From NCBI GenBank assembly GCA_049889355.1, contig JBMHDN010000032.1:143354-207353 (forward strand): a stretch of 64,000 nucleotides of DNA, read 5' to 3'. This DNA comes from JBMHDN01 sp049889355 (GTDB lineage: Bacteria; Pseudomonadota; Alphaproteobacteria; Puniceispirillales; Puniceispirillaceae). Below, piece by piece: positions 45,224 through 54,014 of the stretch. Within the stretch, counting starts at the first letter, position 1. Each line of letters begins with the position of its first letter. The position numbers were made by a program, and so were the translations under genes. Under the pieces are notes generated by a model that did not search any database, had not been told where the DNA came from, and saw nothing but the letters and a program-made list of their open reading frames with translations.

Positions 45224-47347
45224 TCAAAATAAAATATCACGCATCAACCCGTCTAGTTCTTGTAAACGCCCGAAACAGGCTTTGAGCTGTTTTTTCTGAT
45301 CAATGGTGAGATGACGGGCTTCAACCTTATTACCAGGGGGTATACCTGCCTCCAAATCACGCAGCTGCTGCTGTAAAATGATGGTGATCAGCATCTGATG
45401 ATCTGAATCCAAACGCGATAAGGTAACAGGGATATTTTCTTTATCTGACAGAAGTGCGATACGATCTGAGGTCGCCCGCACTGGCGCGCCTGAACGAATG
45501 GCAATGATGCGGGCCATTTCCACAATCGGCAGCAAGCCGCCCATTTTCAAATCTATCCGGCCATCCACTGTTTTAAATCTTCCCAACAAATTTGTCGGTG
45601 GGCTATAGCCGGCCGCCTTAGCAGCCAGCATTTTTAAAAATTGTGGTTTACGCGTGGCCGCTGAAAGCACCAATTTATTCAAGCGCTCGCCCAGTTCCGG
45701 ATAGCCTGCCACCGATTTGAAATCAAAAAAGATGTCAATGTTGAGCAAATCTTCTGGTTTTGCACGTTGCACCCAACTGGCGATAGCCTGATGCCACTCA
45801 GCGATAGAGCGGCACCATTGCGGATGTTTTGACATCACACCGCCCTTGCAATAAGGGATACGCGCCTGATCCAGAATATCTGAAATTCGCGCGCCTAAAT
45901 CCATAAACCATTTTCGGCAGTTTTCAATCTCAGCCGGATCAGCTGGATCTTCAAAAATAATCGCGTGATCCTGATCAGCGGCCAGCATGGATTCGCCGCG
46001 ACCTGCTGAGCCCAGAATAAGCAAGGCCCATGGTACGGGCGGTGCCCCTGCCCCAGACTGGCGCATTTCAGCCTCTGCCAGTTCAGCTGCTCTTTGTGTA
46101 ACCAGCTGATATTCTGTAGAAATGATGGCCGCAACATCGCGTGCTGGCACATAATCAGCCAATAGGGCTTCTGCAATCTGGGGCAGTTTCGCCAGAGATT
46201 TTGCCAATAAACCAGGGGTTTCTGCTGTTAAAATACCATCACCCAGCGCATAGCTCTCTGCCCCGCGGCAATGCACCAATTCGCGCACCGACACCCAGCC
46301 TGATAGATGGCCATAGCCATTATAGACCGCCAGATGACGAATCCCGAGCCGTGCCATACGCCCTAATGCAACATGCAGATAGCTGTCTTCACCCATGCCA
46401 TGTATCGGACTAGACATGACAGACACGACCTTTGTCTTTGCGGCTCTTTCGGGCTCTAAGGCCAATGTGCGCAAAATATCCCGCTCTGAGATAATGCCTG
46501 ATATCTGGGCCGTATTGCGACCGACAAAAGCACAATCAGTGCCATCTTTGAGCATCTGCTGGGCGGCCATGGCCAGCGTTGTATCAGCTGTCAGCAAGGT
46601 TGCTGGCGACTTGGCAATACTGCCTAATTGCTGGCGAAACACAAAAGGGTCGATACGCTGCTGGGCGGTGCGTGGCCGCTCGTGATCTTGTTCATCTACA
46701 ATATCGAGCCAGCCAGAGCGTACAAGCGCGCTGCGCTCTGAAACCAACCTTGCAATTTGCTTTTGGGCTTCAGAGAAAGTGCGCACGCCTGCTGCGTTTA
46801 GATGCGGCACAAGCCGGATTAACACATCTGCTGTAATGCGGGCATCGCCTAGTGCAGAATGTCGGCCTTCTTGGGAAATATTGAAATGGCTGGCAAGCTC
46901 TTCAAGATTGGACAAAATCGCCGATTGGGCAGTCCCATAAACAGCGCGTGAGAGCAAACGCAGACACAAAGCAGGTGGCGGTGTCCATATGATGCCAAGG
47001 CGTGCCGCTTCATTTTGCAAAATTGCCAGATCAAAGCCGATATTAAACCCAATGATCGGCCGGTTGCCGATAAAGGCCAGCAGATCTTCAAAGACCATCT
47101 CAAAAGTGGGGCAGCCATCCAGCTTGTCTGCACTTAGCCCATGAATACGCACCGAACGCGGCGGAATATCAATTTGCGGGTTTACATTGACCGCATAGAT
47201 ATCCTGTTCATCCACTTGCCCGTCAACCAAACCCAATGCACCAATCTGAACAATCCGGTCAGCGCGCACATCTAGGCCGGTTGTCTCTAAATCCAGCACC
47301 ACAGCACTCAGGGCCGATAAAGGCAGTACTTTTTCCGGATTGAGCAT
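45224..47347 (-). CDS. 3'-5' exonuclease - CBS pair - DUF294 nucleotidyltransferase fusion
   Basis: This is a 707-aa multidomain cytosolic protein. Residues 1-180 form a DEDDh exonuclease like DNA polymerase III epsilon (VLDLETTGLD with catalytic Asp/Glu, IIGFNIGFDLAIL, and HSALGDARITADVL with the His-Asp end). Residues about 230-360 form a CBS pair (SPATLLTADTTLAMAAQQML...GIISERDILRTL and HGMGEDSYLHVALGRM...SGWVSVRELV). The rest is a DUF294 nucleotidyltransferase with LILGSAGRGESMLAADQDHAIIFED. The start is the ATG at 47347 behind AGAGAG; an in-frame TTG is 8 codons earlier. The combination suggests adenylate-sensing nucleic-acid or nucleotide processing; no function is established for it. 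Confidence 0.88.
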   Translation of the reverse strand: MLNPEKVLPLSALSAVVLDLETTGLDVRADRIVQIGALGLVDGQVDEQDIYAVNVNPQIDIPPRSVRIHGLSADKLDGCPTFEMVFEDLLAFIGNRPIIGFNIGFDLAILQNEAARLGIIWTPPPALCLRLLSRAVYGTAQSAILSNLEELASHFNISQEGRHSALGDARITADVLIRLVPHLNAAGVRTFSEAQKQIARLVSERSALVRSGWLDIVDEQDHERPRTAQQRIDPFVFRQQLGSIAKSPATLLTADTTLAMAAQQMLKDGTDCAFVGRNTAQISGIISERDILRTLALEPERAAKTKVVSVMSSPIHGMGEDSYLHVALGRMARLGIRHLAVYNGYGHLSGWVSVRELVHCRGAESYALGDGILTAETPGLLAKSLAKLPQIAEALLADYVPARDVAAIISTEYQLVTQRAAELAEAEMRQSGAGAPPVPWALLILGSAGRGESMLAADQDHAIIFEDPADPAEIENCRKWFMDLGARISDILDQARIPYCKGGVMSKHPQWCRSIAEWHQAIASWVQRAKPEDLLNIDIFFDFKSVAGYPELGERLNKLVLSAATRKPQFLKMLAAKAAGYSPPTNLLGRFKTVDGRIDLKMGGLLPIVEMARIIAIRSGAPVRATSDRIALLSDKENIPVTLSRLDSDHQMLITIILQQQLRDLEAGIPPGNKVEARHLTIDQKKQLKACFGRLQELDGLMRDILF

Positions 47348-47454
47348 CACATCTCTCTTTTTTGCTTGCAAATCAGGCTGTTCTAGGCCATTTGCGCTAT
47401 TTCAGAAGCGACTTTATCAGGACGGATTTAGAAGAGCAGCGTCTTCTTAGACTT

Positions 47455-47505
47455 GTTAACGTTCAATCATGTTATCACATCCAGGAAACGGATAAAATGT
47501 TAACG
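47455..47505. promoter_or_regulatory. Paired GTTAACG sites upstream of an MFS gene
   Basis: Two GTTAACG sequences (47455-47461 and 47499-47505), 44 bp apart, about four DNA turns, lie in the divergent region between the exonuclease fusion and the MFS gene. They might be regulator sites. Support is weak: the motif is short, and no regulator is encoded nearby. Confidence 0.2.
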
Positions 47506-47599
47506 CTGTAACAGGTCTATAACCAAACTCTGTTCACACTCTTCGAAAATACCGGCTTTAACCTTGCTAAAACGCAAGGTGACTTTTGAAGGACACCCT

Positions 47600-48901
47600 A
47601 TGTTCACCAGCTTGTTGTCTTCATGGACAATCTTTTTTGGCCTGAGCCTGATTATGGTTGGCAATGGCATGCAACAGGTATTGCTGGCTCTGCGGGCAAC
47701 CGAGGCTGGTTATAGTAACCTGATGGCTGGGGTGATGCTTGGCGGGTATTTTCTAGGCTTGTTCCTTGGCTCTATTTTTGTCCCGCGCCTGCTCGGTAAT
47801 GTTGGCCATATCCGTATTTTTGGGGCCCTCGCCGCGGTCGCATCAGCTGCGGTTTTGGTTCATGTGATGTATGAAGATCCATTTTTATGGGCGGTTTTGC
47901 GTGTGGCCTCTGGGGTGGCTTATGCAGGTATGTATATCATTGTTGAGAGCTGGCTCAATGATAAGGCGACCAACGAGACCAGAGGACAGATTCTGTCTAT
48001 CTATATGATTATCACCATGGCTTCTCTGGGCGCAGGTCAGATGCTGACTGGTCTGGATGATGGCCAATCACTCACCTTGTTCTTGTTGGCCTCAGTGCTG
48101 GTATCCATCGCCGTTGTGCCGATTTTGGTTACCGCCGCACGGGCACCAGATTTCAGCGAACCAGAGCGTATTTCCCTGCGCCGTGCCTATGAAATCTCGC
48201 CACTTGCTGTGGTGGGTATGCTGCTTCAAGGGCTGAGCGCGGCGATGCTGTTTGGCATGGGGCCGGTTTATGGAAACCGCATTGGGCTCAGCGCGGCTGA
48301 AGTCTCAATTTTCATGGCTGCAACCAATGTCGGTGTTTTATTGCTTCAATACCCGCTTGGCAGACTGTCTGATCGCCTAGACAGGCGTATTGTGATTGGC
48401 ATTACAGCCGGATTAGCAGGTGTGGTGGCGTGCCTCGCTGCTTTGGTGGATGCATCGAATTTCTGGCTGTTGATTTTGGTGATTATTGGTTATGGCGGTC
48501 TGAACTTAACCATGTATTCGCTGTTTTTGGCACATGCCAATGACTATCTGACCCCCAGCCAGATGGTCAGCACCGCCTCTGCGCTGATTATGGTCAATGG
48601 TATGGGGGCTGTTGTCGGCTCGCCGCTGGTTGCAGGTATGATGGATATTTTCGGCAATATGGCCTATTTTCTGATGCTTGGCCTATCCAACTTCATCGTC
48701 TTTGGTTTTGCCCTTATCAGAATGATGATGCGTGCACCGGTACCTGCCGAAGCACAAGGCCCATTTGTGGCGATGCCCGAAGCTGGTACTGCGACCGCGG
48801 TGGCCCTGAACCCAGAAGCAGCCTGGGAAGAAGAAACCGGTTCGCCAGAAGCTGAACCGGACCCGCTGGAAGATAATCCATATTTCCCGACCGCCTCTTA
48901 A
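47600..48901 (+). CDS. MFS transporter (YcaD/YfkF-like)
   Basis: This 433-aa major facilitator has 12 helices. The start is the ATG at 47600 (MFTSLLSSWTIFFGLSLIMVG) with GAAGGA upstream; the frame opens at 47564. It shows the short first helix and GYFLGLFLGSIFVPRLLGNVGHIRIFG (motif A equivalent) of YcaD-type carriers, and PLGRLSDRLDRRIVIGITAGLAG in the second half. The C-terminus ends with a 60-residue acidic cytoplasmic tail (EEETGSPEAEPDPLEDN). Substrate unknown. Confidence 0.85.
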   Translation: MFTSLLSSWTIFFGLSLIMVGNGMQQVLLALRATEAGYSNLMAGVMLGGYFLGLFLGSIFVPRLLGNVGHIRIFGALAAVASAAVLVHVMYEDPFLWAVLRVASGVAYAGMYIIVESWLNDKATNETRGQILSIYMIITMASLGAGQMLTGLDDGQSLTLFLLASVLVSIAVVPILVTAARAPDFSEPERISLRRAYEISPLAVVGMLLQGLSAAMLFGMGPVYGNRIGLSAAEVSIFMAATNVGVLLLQYPLGRLSDRLDRRIVIGITAGLAGVVACLAALVDASNFWLLILVIIGYGGLNLTMYSLFLAHANDYLTPSQMVSTASALIMVNGMGAVVGSPLVAGMMDIFGNMAYFLMLGLSNFIVFGFALIRMMMRAPVPAEAQGPFVAMPEAGTATAVALNPEAAWEEETGSPEAEPDPLEDNPYFPTAS

Positions 48902-48946
48902 CACGCGAACCAAAATCTACAGGCTGAACATAGGACCGGTGATTTA

Positions 48947-48976
48947 GGCCAATCTTCTTCTGGCCAATCTTCTTCT
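48947..48976. repeat. 15-bp tandem duplication before the SNase gene
   Basis: GGCCAATCTTCTTCT occurs twice in direct tandem (48947-48961 and 48962-48976), with a third partial match (GGCTGGCC) after it. The array is noncoding, lying between the MFS stop and the nuclease start. Confidence 0.8.
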
Positions 48977-49014
48977 GGCTGGCCTTCTGAAAGCACGCCC
49001 TCTATATCAGAGGT

Positions 49015-49569
49015 ATGATATTAGTTTTTTCTTATATAAAGATTTGGTCAATTCTTCTGCGTGCTGGCTTCATCTTGTTCTGCGGCTTTCTCTTCACCTC
49101 AGGCCCTGCCATGGCTGATGACGGCCAGAAACACGCTGTGCTTCAGCTCACAGTCAGTGCCGTATGGGATGGCGATAGTTTGCGATCAGGTGATTTGCGT
49201 CTGCGGTTACATGGAATTGACGCGCCTGAAAAGAAACAAAGCTGCAGCGATGCACAAGGCCAGTCCTATCCGTGCGGCGAGCAGAGCCGTGATATGCTGG
49301 CCTCACTATTGCCTGCAGATGGCAAACTCACCTGTCAGCTACGTGATGTAGACCGCTATCGGCGCCTTATTGTGCTATGTTATGCTGAACATAGGACAAG
49401 CCAATCGGGCCTATCCATCAATGAACAAATGATAGCTTCGGGCTGGGCACTTGCTTATCGGCGTTACGCACCAGAATTCATCTCGATTGAAGCGCAAGCT
49501 TCAGCTGATAAAAAGGGCATGTGGCAAGGTCGTTTTATGCGTCCGGAAGATTGGCGCCGACAAAATTGA
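49015..49569 (+). CDS. Exported thermonuclease-like (SNase) nuclease
   Basis: This is a 184-aa staphylococcal-nuclease-domain protein with an N-terminal export signal (ILLRAGFILFCGFLFTSGPAMA, cleavage after about residue 35). The domain has VSAVWDGDSLRSGDLRLRLHGIDAPEKKQSC with the conserved Asp and Arg of the active site, CQLRDVDRYRRLIVLCY with the second Arg, and IASGWALAYRRY. It likely cuts nucleic acid in the periplasm or outside the cell. The ATG lies directly after AGAGG, which is also the 3' arm of a small hairpin (CCTCT/AGAGG) in the leader, so translation may be weak or structure-controlled. It is convergent with the DUF1489 gene. Confidence 0.87.
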   Translation: MILVFSYIKIWSILLRAGFILFCGFLFTSGPAMADDGQKHAVLQLTVSAVWDGDSLRSGDLRLRLHGIDAPEKKQSCSDAQGQSYPCGEQSRDMLASLLPADGKLTCQLRDVDRYRRLIVLCYAEHRTSQSGLSINEQMIASGWALAYRRYAPEFISIEAQASADKKGMWQGRFMRPEDWRRQN

Positions 49570-49588
49570 AAACCGGCAGCTTAAGGAG

Positions 49589-50008
49589 CTACAGCAGGCC
49601 GAGATCTCTCAATTCGGCAGCTAATTTGGCTGGCATTGGCTCGCCATCTTCTGCGCCGAGCGGCCTGTCCAAAGGGGCATCAGGCACTTCGAGATACCGC
49701 CAACCTTGAAAAATACGCTGTTTTTTCGGCCAGACTGGGATCAATTCAGGCTTGAGCACAATGCCGCAACCAGGCTTGCCATCCGCGCGCTGAATTTCAA
49801 TGAGATCGTCAATTTCCTGACGGACCTGCATCACCCCTTTAATAATCCAGTAAATAGAGCCGCCATCTAGCAATTCGGCATGGCGTTTGGGCCAGTTGCG
49901 GGTGGGATGAATGATAGGCAAACCAGCTTTGCGCCGCTGATCCTGCCAGCCGCGCATGGAATCAATAGAGGTTGAACCAACAGAAAGTTTTTTCAGATGA
50001 ACAGTCAT
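49589..50008 (-). CDS. DUF1489 family protein
   Basis: This 139-aa cytosolic protein belongs to DUF1489, an alphaproteobacterial family without assigned function. It was recognised from HLKKLSVGSTSIDSMRGWQ at the N-terminus, IHPTRNWPKRHAELLDGGSIYWIIKG and the closing QRIFQGWRYLEVPDAPLDRPLG. It follows mgtE by 24 bp on the same strand and may be co-transcribed with it. Its length is typical. Confidence 0.85.
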   Translation of the reverse strand: MTVHLKKLSVGSTSIDSMRGWQDQRRKAGLPIIHPTRNWPKRHAELLDGGSIYWIIKGVMQVRQEIDDLIEIQRADGKPGCGIVLKPELIPVWPKKQRIFQGWRYLEVPDAPLDRPLGAEDGEPMPAKLAAELRDLGLL

Positions 50009-50032
50009 GACAGAGGCTAAAATAGGATCCCA

Positions 50033-51472
50033 TTACAGAAGATAAAGAGCTGCCAGCCCCAAAAAGACAAAAAAGCCGACCACATCTGTGATGGTGGTGA
50101 TAAAGACGCTGGAGGCAACGGCTGGATCAACACCTGCACGCACTAGACCCAGCGGTACCAATGTGCCTGACAAGGCGGCGACCACTAGATTGACCATCAT
50201 GGCTGCCCCGAGCACAAGCGCCACACCTGCTGATGAAAACCACAGATAACATACCGCCATCGCCACCATGGCAAAAATCAGCCCATTGAGCATCCCAACA
50301 GCCAATTCTTTGATCATAAAATTAGTCGCAGAGCGCGGATCAAATTCGCGCATTGCAATAGCGCGCACCGCCACGGTCACAGTCTGGGTTGCAGCATTGC
50401 CGCCCATTGAGGCCACAATCGGCATCAAAATAGCAAGGGCCACAATCTGTTCAATCGTTGCTTCAAAAAAACCAATGACCAGCGACGCCAGAATAGCCGT
50501 GATCAAATTGACAAACAGCCAGCTGGCCCGGCTTTGCAAGATTTCAGCAACTGACAGGCGGATATTACCATCTGACACACCAGCAAGAGACAGCAAATCC
50601 TCTTCTGCCTCTTCATCGACAACATCCAGCACATCATCTAGCGTGATGACACCGGCCAGCCGCCCGTCTGCATCAATGACAGCGGTCGAGACCATACCAT
50701 AACGCCGGAAGAGCGTGGCGACCTCTTCTTGGTCCATGGAGGCAGGTACAAGACGAATATCTGTATCCATAATCTCTGATATACGTGTCGGGCGCTGGGC
50801 ACATAATAACCGGTTCAGGCGCACTTCGCCCACCGGATGTCCTTGCGGGTTGGTGACAATGATCAGGTAAAAATCATCATTGCCTAAATCAGACGAGCGC
50901 AGATAATCAATCGCCTGACCGACAGTCCAGAAAGGCGGGACTGTGACAATCTCGCGCTGCATCAAACGCCCTGCACTATCCTCAGGATAGCTGAGCGCCT
51001 CTTCAACAAGCCGCCTGTCCATCACCGGCATGGCCTGCAGCACCTCATCCAATTCTTCGGGTTCAAGCTCTGCTGCAATCTGCGCTGCATCATCTGAATC
51101 CAGCTCAGGCAACGCCTTGGCAATTTCAACAGGTCCCAGCGTATCTAAGACCACCTCCAAGACCTCTTCATCCAGATAGGCCATCACTTCAGGGTCGAGC
51201 GTATCGCCCAGCATCTCGACCAGTACCGCACAACGCCCATCACCGACCCGCTCGAGCAAATCCGCCTGATCAGCTGGGTGCAAAGGCGAGACAAGCAGGC
51301 GCACACGATGTGGCTGGTTTGCTTCTAGCGCTTCTAGGATGGCCGCTTCCACCTTCGGGGTCAGACCATAGAGCGCAGTTACCTGTGGCTGGGTGGTCTC
51401 CAGCTCATGTTCTATTGGCCCTGCATCTGGCAATACAGTGTGTTGGCCATTTTCTTCAGGCGTCTGCGTCAT
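50033..51472 (-). CDS. mgtE: Magnesium transporter MgtE
   Basis: This is a 479-aa Mg2+ channel of the MgtE family. It has a superhelical N domain rich in acidic residues (to about residue 150, EEVLEVVLDTLGPVEIAKALPELDSDDAAQ), a CBS pair (about 155-280, SYPEDSAGRLMQREIVTVPPFWTVGQAI... and AVIDADGRLAGVITLDDVLDVV), and a C-terminal five-helix pore with the conserved PIVASMGGNAATQTVTVAVRAIA and FITTITDVVGFFVFLGLA. The ATG is preceded by AGAGG 7 nt upstream. Mg2+ binding to the cytosolic domains is known to close this family of channels. Confidence 0.94.
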   Translation of the reverse strand: MTQTPEENGQHTVLPDAGPIEHELETTQPQVTALYGLTPKVEAAILEALEANQPHRVRLLVSPLHPADQADLLERVGDGRCAVLVEMLGDTLDPEVMAYLDEEVLEVVLDTLGPVEIAKALPELDSDDAAQIAAELEPEELDEVLQAMPVMDRRLVEEALSYPEDSAGRLMQREIVTVPPFWTVGQAIDYLRSSDLGNDDFYLIIVTNPQGHPVGEVRLNRLLCAQRPTRISEIMDTDIRLVPASMDQEEVATLFRRYGMVSTAVIDADGRLAGVITLDDVLDVVDEEAEEDLLSLAGVSDGNIRLSVAEILQSRASWLFVNLITAILASLVIGFFEATIEQIVALAILMPIVASMGGNAATQTVTVAVRAIAMREFDPRSATNFMIKELAVGMLNGLIFAMVAMAVCYLWFSSAGVALVLGAAMMVNLVVAALSGTLVPLGLVRAGVDPAVASSVFITTITDVVGFFVFLGLAALYLL

Positions 51473-51657
51473 AAAATCCTCTGGGATTGATTATTTTATT
51501 AATAGCATAATTTAAGAATGGCATAAAGCCTCGCCGTTATCTCAGGCCAGCCTGAAACTGTGTTGTAATATTATTGCGTACAGCTATGTAAATGCCAAAA
51601 ACGCCATCTTGATCATTTTATGATCAAGAATTGAGAGGCCGTGATAAAGGTAAGAAT

Positions 51658-52695
51658 ATGAATAGAATAAATTCAGACAGCTTTATTCATCTGGCCGCAG
51701 ATTTAAACTGGACGCCGCCGCGCTGGGCTGGCGAGGCCTTACCTTTTATTGGTGGAGACTTGCAAACGCTGAGCTCTGTCATTGATCCAAAAATGGCAAA
51801 AAACAGAAACGCGTCTGCCAAAACGGATAGCCGCTCTGTTTTGGTTGAGATGGGAGATGGCGACCAGCTTTTAATGAAGATTGATGAGCCTGATAAGCAA
51901 GCCGATACACAGCGCCCTGTGCTGATGCTGGTTCATGGGCTCACCGGTTGCAGCGAGTCCACCCATATTTTGCAATTTGCCCATGCTGCAGATGCGGCTG
52001 GCTGGCAGGTTGTGCGGGTGAATATGCGCGGTGCAGGTGATGGACGCCCCTTTGCCCGCCTGAGCTATAATGCAGCAGCCGGCGGCGATTTGGCAAAGGC
52101 CAGCAGAGACATTGCCCGCTTATTTCCAAACCAGCCGATTATCATGGTGGCTGTCTCGCTTGGGGGCGCTGCGGCACTCAATATGGCGATTGAAGAGACG
52201 GACCTGCCGCTCTCGGGTCTGGCAGTTATCAGTGCACCTGTTGATATGCTGGATTGTTCAGCTGCGTTTCACAAAAGGCGCAATTTCCCTTATATGCGGT
52301 ATATTTTGCGTGGCCTTCAAAAGATGGCAGAGACATCACCAGATTTGCCAAAGCCCATGCTGCAAGAGGCGATGGCGGCACGCAGCGTTTGGGATTTTGA
52401 TGAGGCGGTGACAGCCCCGCTTCATGGCTATCCGGATGCAAGACGATATTATCAACGCGCCTCGACCGCAACGCGGCTAGATCAGCTCAATATGCCTTGT
52501 CTTATTTTACATGCACAAAATGATATCTGGATTCCAGCTGAACCGCTCTTGAATGCTATACCGGGCCCACAGACCAGCATTGTGGTTGCATCTGGTGGTG
52601 GACATGTTGGGTTTCGCCAGACATCAGGCCTCTGGCATTCAGGCCTCTGGCATATTGACACAGCCTTGAGCTGGGCAGCTGCTATGCTGCCTTGA
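51658..52695 (+). CDS. Alpha/beta hydrolase, YheT family
   Basis: This is a 345-aa serine hydrolase of the YheT/ABHD1-like family. It has the oxyanion segment LVHGLTGCSESTHI, the nucleophile elbow VAVSLGGAAALN (Ser in GxSLGG-like context), RGAGDG, and a C-terminal GGHVGFR with the catalytic His. The start is the ATG at 51658; the frame opens at 51631. Near the C-terminus the 15-bp sequence encoding GLWHS is duplicated (GLWHSGLWHIDT), a minor internal repeat. It overlaps the convergent threonine aldolase gene by 14 bp. Confidence 0.87.
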   Translation: MNRINSDSFIHLAADLNWTPPRWAGEALPFIGGDLQTLSSVIDPKMAKNRNASAKTDSRSVLVEMGDGDQLLMKIDEPDKQADTQRPVLMLVHGLTGCSESTHILQFAHAADAAGWQVVRVNMRGAGDGRPFARLSYNAAAGGDLAKASRDIARLFPNQPIIMVAVSLGGAAALNMAIEETDLPLSGLAVISAPVDMLDCSAAFHKRRNFPYMRYILRGLQKMAETSPDLPKPMLQEAMAARSVWDFDEAVTAPLHGYPDARRYYQRASTATRLDQLNMPCLILHAQNDIWIPAEPLLNAIPGPQTSIVVASGGGHVGFRQTSGLWHSGLWHIDTALSWAAAMLP

Positions 52696-53746
52696 GATGA
52701 CGGGTAACCCCATCCACCAGCTTTTCTGCCATAAGAGGCGCAATATCAAGGTGAAAGACCAGTCTAAATTGTGCCTTATCACCTGATCGGCTAGCTGGGC
52801 TGATGGTAATATTCTGGTCAGCCAGCGCCGCTTTTAGCCCTGCTGCTTTTTCTGGTGTCATCCGCATCAAGACCATATTGGTCTGGACCGTGGATAAATC
52901 AATATCGATATCTGGCAGTTCAGCAAGAGCAGTGGCCACTTGTGCGGCGTGGCGATGATCCTCTGCCAGCCTGTCGATATGATGATCAAGCGCAAAAAGA
53001 CCGGCTGCGGCAAGGATGCCGGCCTGGCGCATGCCCCCACCGACCATTTTACGCAACCGCCTGGCACGATGGATAAAGGGCGTATCCCCGACAAGAACTG
53101 AGCCAACCGGCGCACCAAGCCCTTTGGACAGGCACAAAGAAACCGTGTCACATAAGCTGGCGTAATCAGCAGCTGGCCGGCCAGAGGCCACCACCGCATT
53201 CATCAGCCGCGCCCCGTCCAGATGCACATTTAATCCATGCTGGCGGGCAGTAATACTCAGTTCAGCCATCTCGGTGTAATCCTGCACCATGCCAGAAACT
53301 GTGTTTTCCAATGATAAAAGCCGTGTGATCGGGAAATGCGGATCATCATCTTTAATCGCGGCCACAATATCTGAAGCCCGCAACCCGCCGGTCGGTGTTT
53401 GCGGCAAGGGATGACCAATAGCCCCGCCAAGGGCACTCGCCCCACCTGCCTCATAATGAATGGTGTGGTAATGAGCGCCTGCAAGATATTCTTCACCTCG
53501 GGCCAGATGCGTCAATAGTGCAATCAGGTTGGATTGGGTACCTGATGCCACAAATAACCCGGCTTCCTTGCCTAGTAATGTTGCAGTGCGCCTTTCAAGT
53601 GCAGAAACGGTCTCATCATCACCATAAACATCATCACCAACCTCAGCCTCTGCTATGGCCAGCCGCATCTCTTTGGTTGGACAGGTAACCGTATCACTGC
53701 GAAAATCAGCTTTTTGATTATGATGTGTCATGGATTGGCCAGACAT
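52682..53746 (-). CDS. Threonine aldolase, PLP-dependent, low-specificity type
   Basis: This 354-aa fold-type I aldolase splits L-threonine or L-allo-threonine to glycine and acetaldehyde. Motifs are FRSDTVTCPTKEMRLAIAEAEVGDDVYGDDETV at the N-terminus, GTQSNLIALL, HLDGARLMNAVVA and the PLP lysine in SLCLSKGLGAPVGSVLVG. The start at 53746 (MSGQSM) is fixed by AGAGG 6 nt upstream; the frame runs to 53788. It is preceded by a roughly 200-nt leader with its own promoter-like sequence, a 7-codon open frame and an intrinsic-terminator hairpin, which suggests transcription attenuation. Confidence 0.92.
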   Translation of the reverse strand: MSGQSMTHHNQKADFRSDTVTCPTKEMRLAIAEAEVGDDVYGDDETVSALERRTATLLGKEAGLFVASGTQSNLIALLTHLARGEEYLAGAHYHTIHYEAGGASALGGAIGHPLPQTPTGGLRASDIVAAIKDDDPHFPITRLLSLENTVSGMVQDYTEMAELSITARQHGLNVHLDGARLMNAVVASGRPAADYASLCDTVSLCLSKGLGAPVGSVLVGDTPFIHRARRLRKMVGGGMRQAGILAAAGLFALDHHIDRLAEDHRHAAQVATALAELPDIDIDLSTVQTNMVLMRMTPEKAAGLKAALADQNITISPASRSGDKAQFRLVFHLDIAPLMAEKLVDGVTRHLKAA

Positions 53747-53798
53747 GAAAACCTCTTCATGGCATTTCAGGAAATAGATGATACCCAATCATATAACA

Positions 53799-53978
53799 GC
53801 ATGAGAGGGTGCCGAGACCAGGGTTACAAAAAACGACCTGACCAACAAACAAGCTGAAGGTCAGGCCGCCAACGCCCTGTTCATGTCTCGCACCCTCTTA
53901 TGCTTAATCATTTCTGCTGTGTAGTGTGGTGCAGGCAGAACAGACTAAAATGACACCATGAATGGTAAAAACTGTCAA
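53799..53978 (-). promoter_or_regulatory. Attenuator-like leader of the threonine aldolase gene
   Basis: On the minus strand, TTGACA (53978-53973) and TGTCAT (53955-53950) are 17 bp apart. They are followed by a leader that contains GAGGG, a 7-codon frame MNRALAA (53884-53861), and an intrinsic terminator: CCTGACC (53865-53859) with GGTCAGG (53843-53837), then six T (53833-53828). The TGA stop of the small frame is inside the terminator's first arm. A near-perfect 20-bp inverted repeat (53903-53885 with 53818-53799) encloses all this and would hide the small frame's ribosome-binding sequence. The parts are seen; attenuation is inferred. Confidence 0.45.
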
Positions 53979-54014
53979 GTCACCCCAAAACACAGCATAC
54001 GCAGATGCAAAACG

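Noticed and set aside
53799..53903. MITE or small IS because of the 20-bp terminal inverted repeat
   Set aside because: There is no target-site duplication at the ends, no second copy in the window, and the interior reads better as a leader with a terminator.
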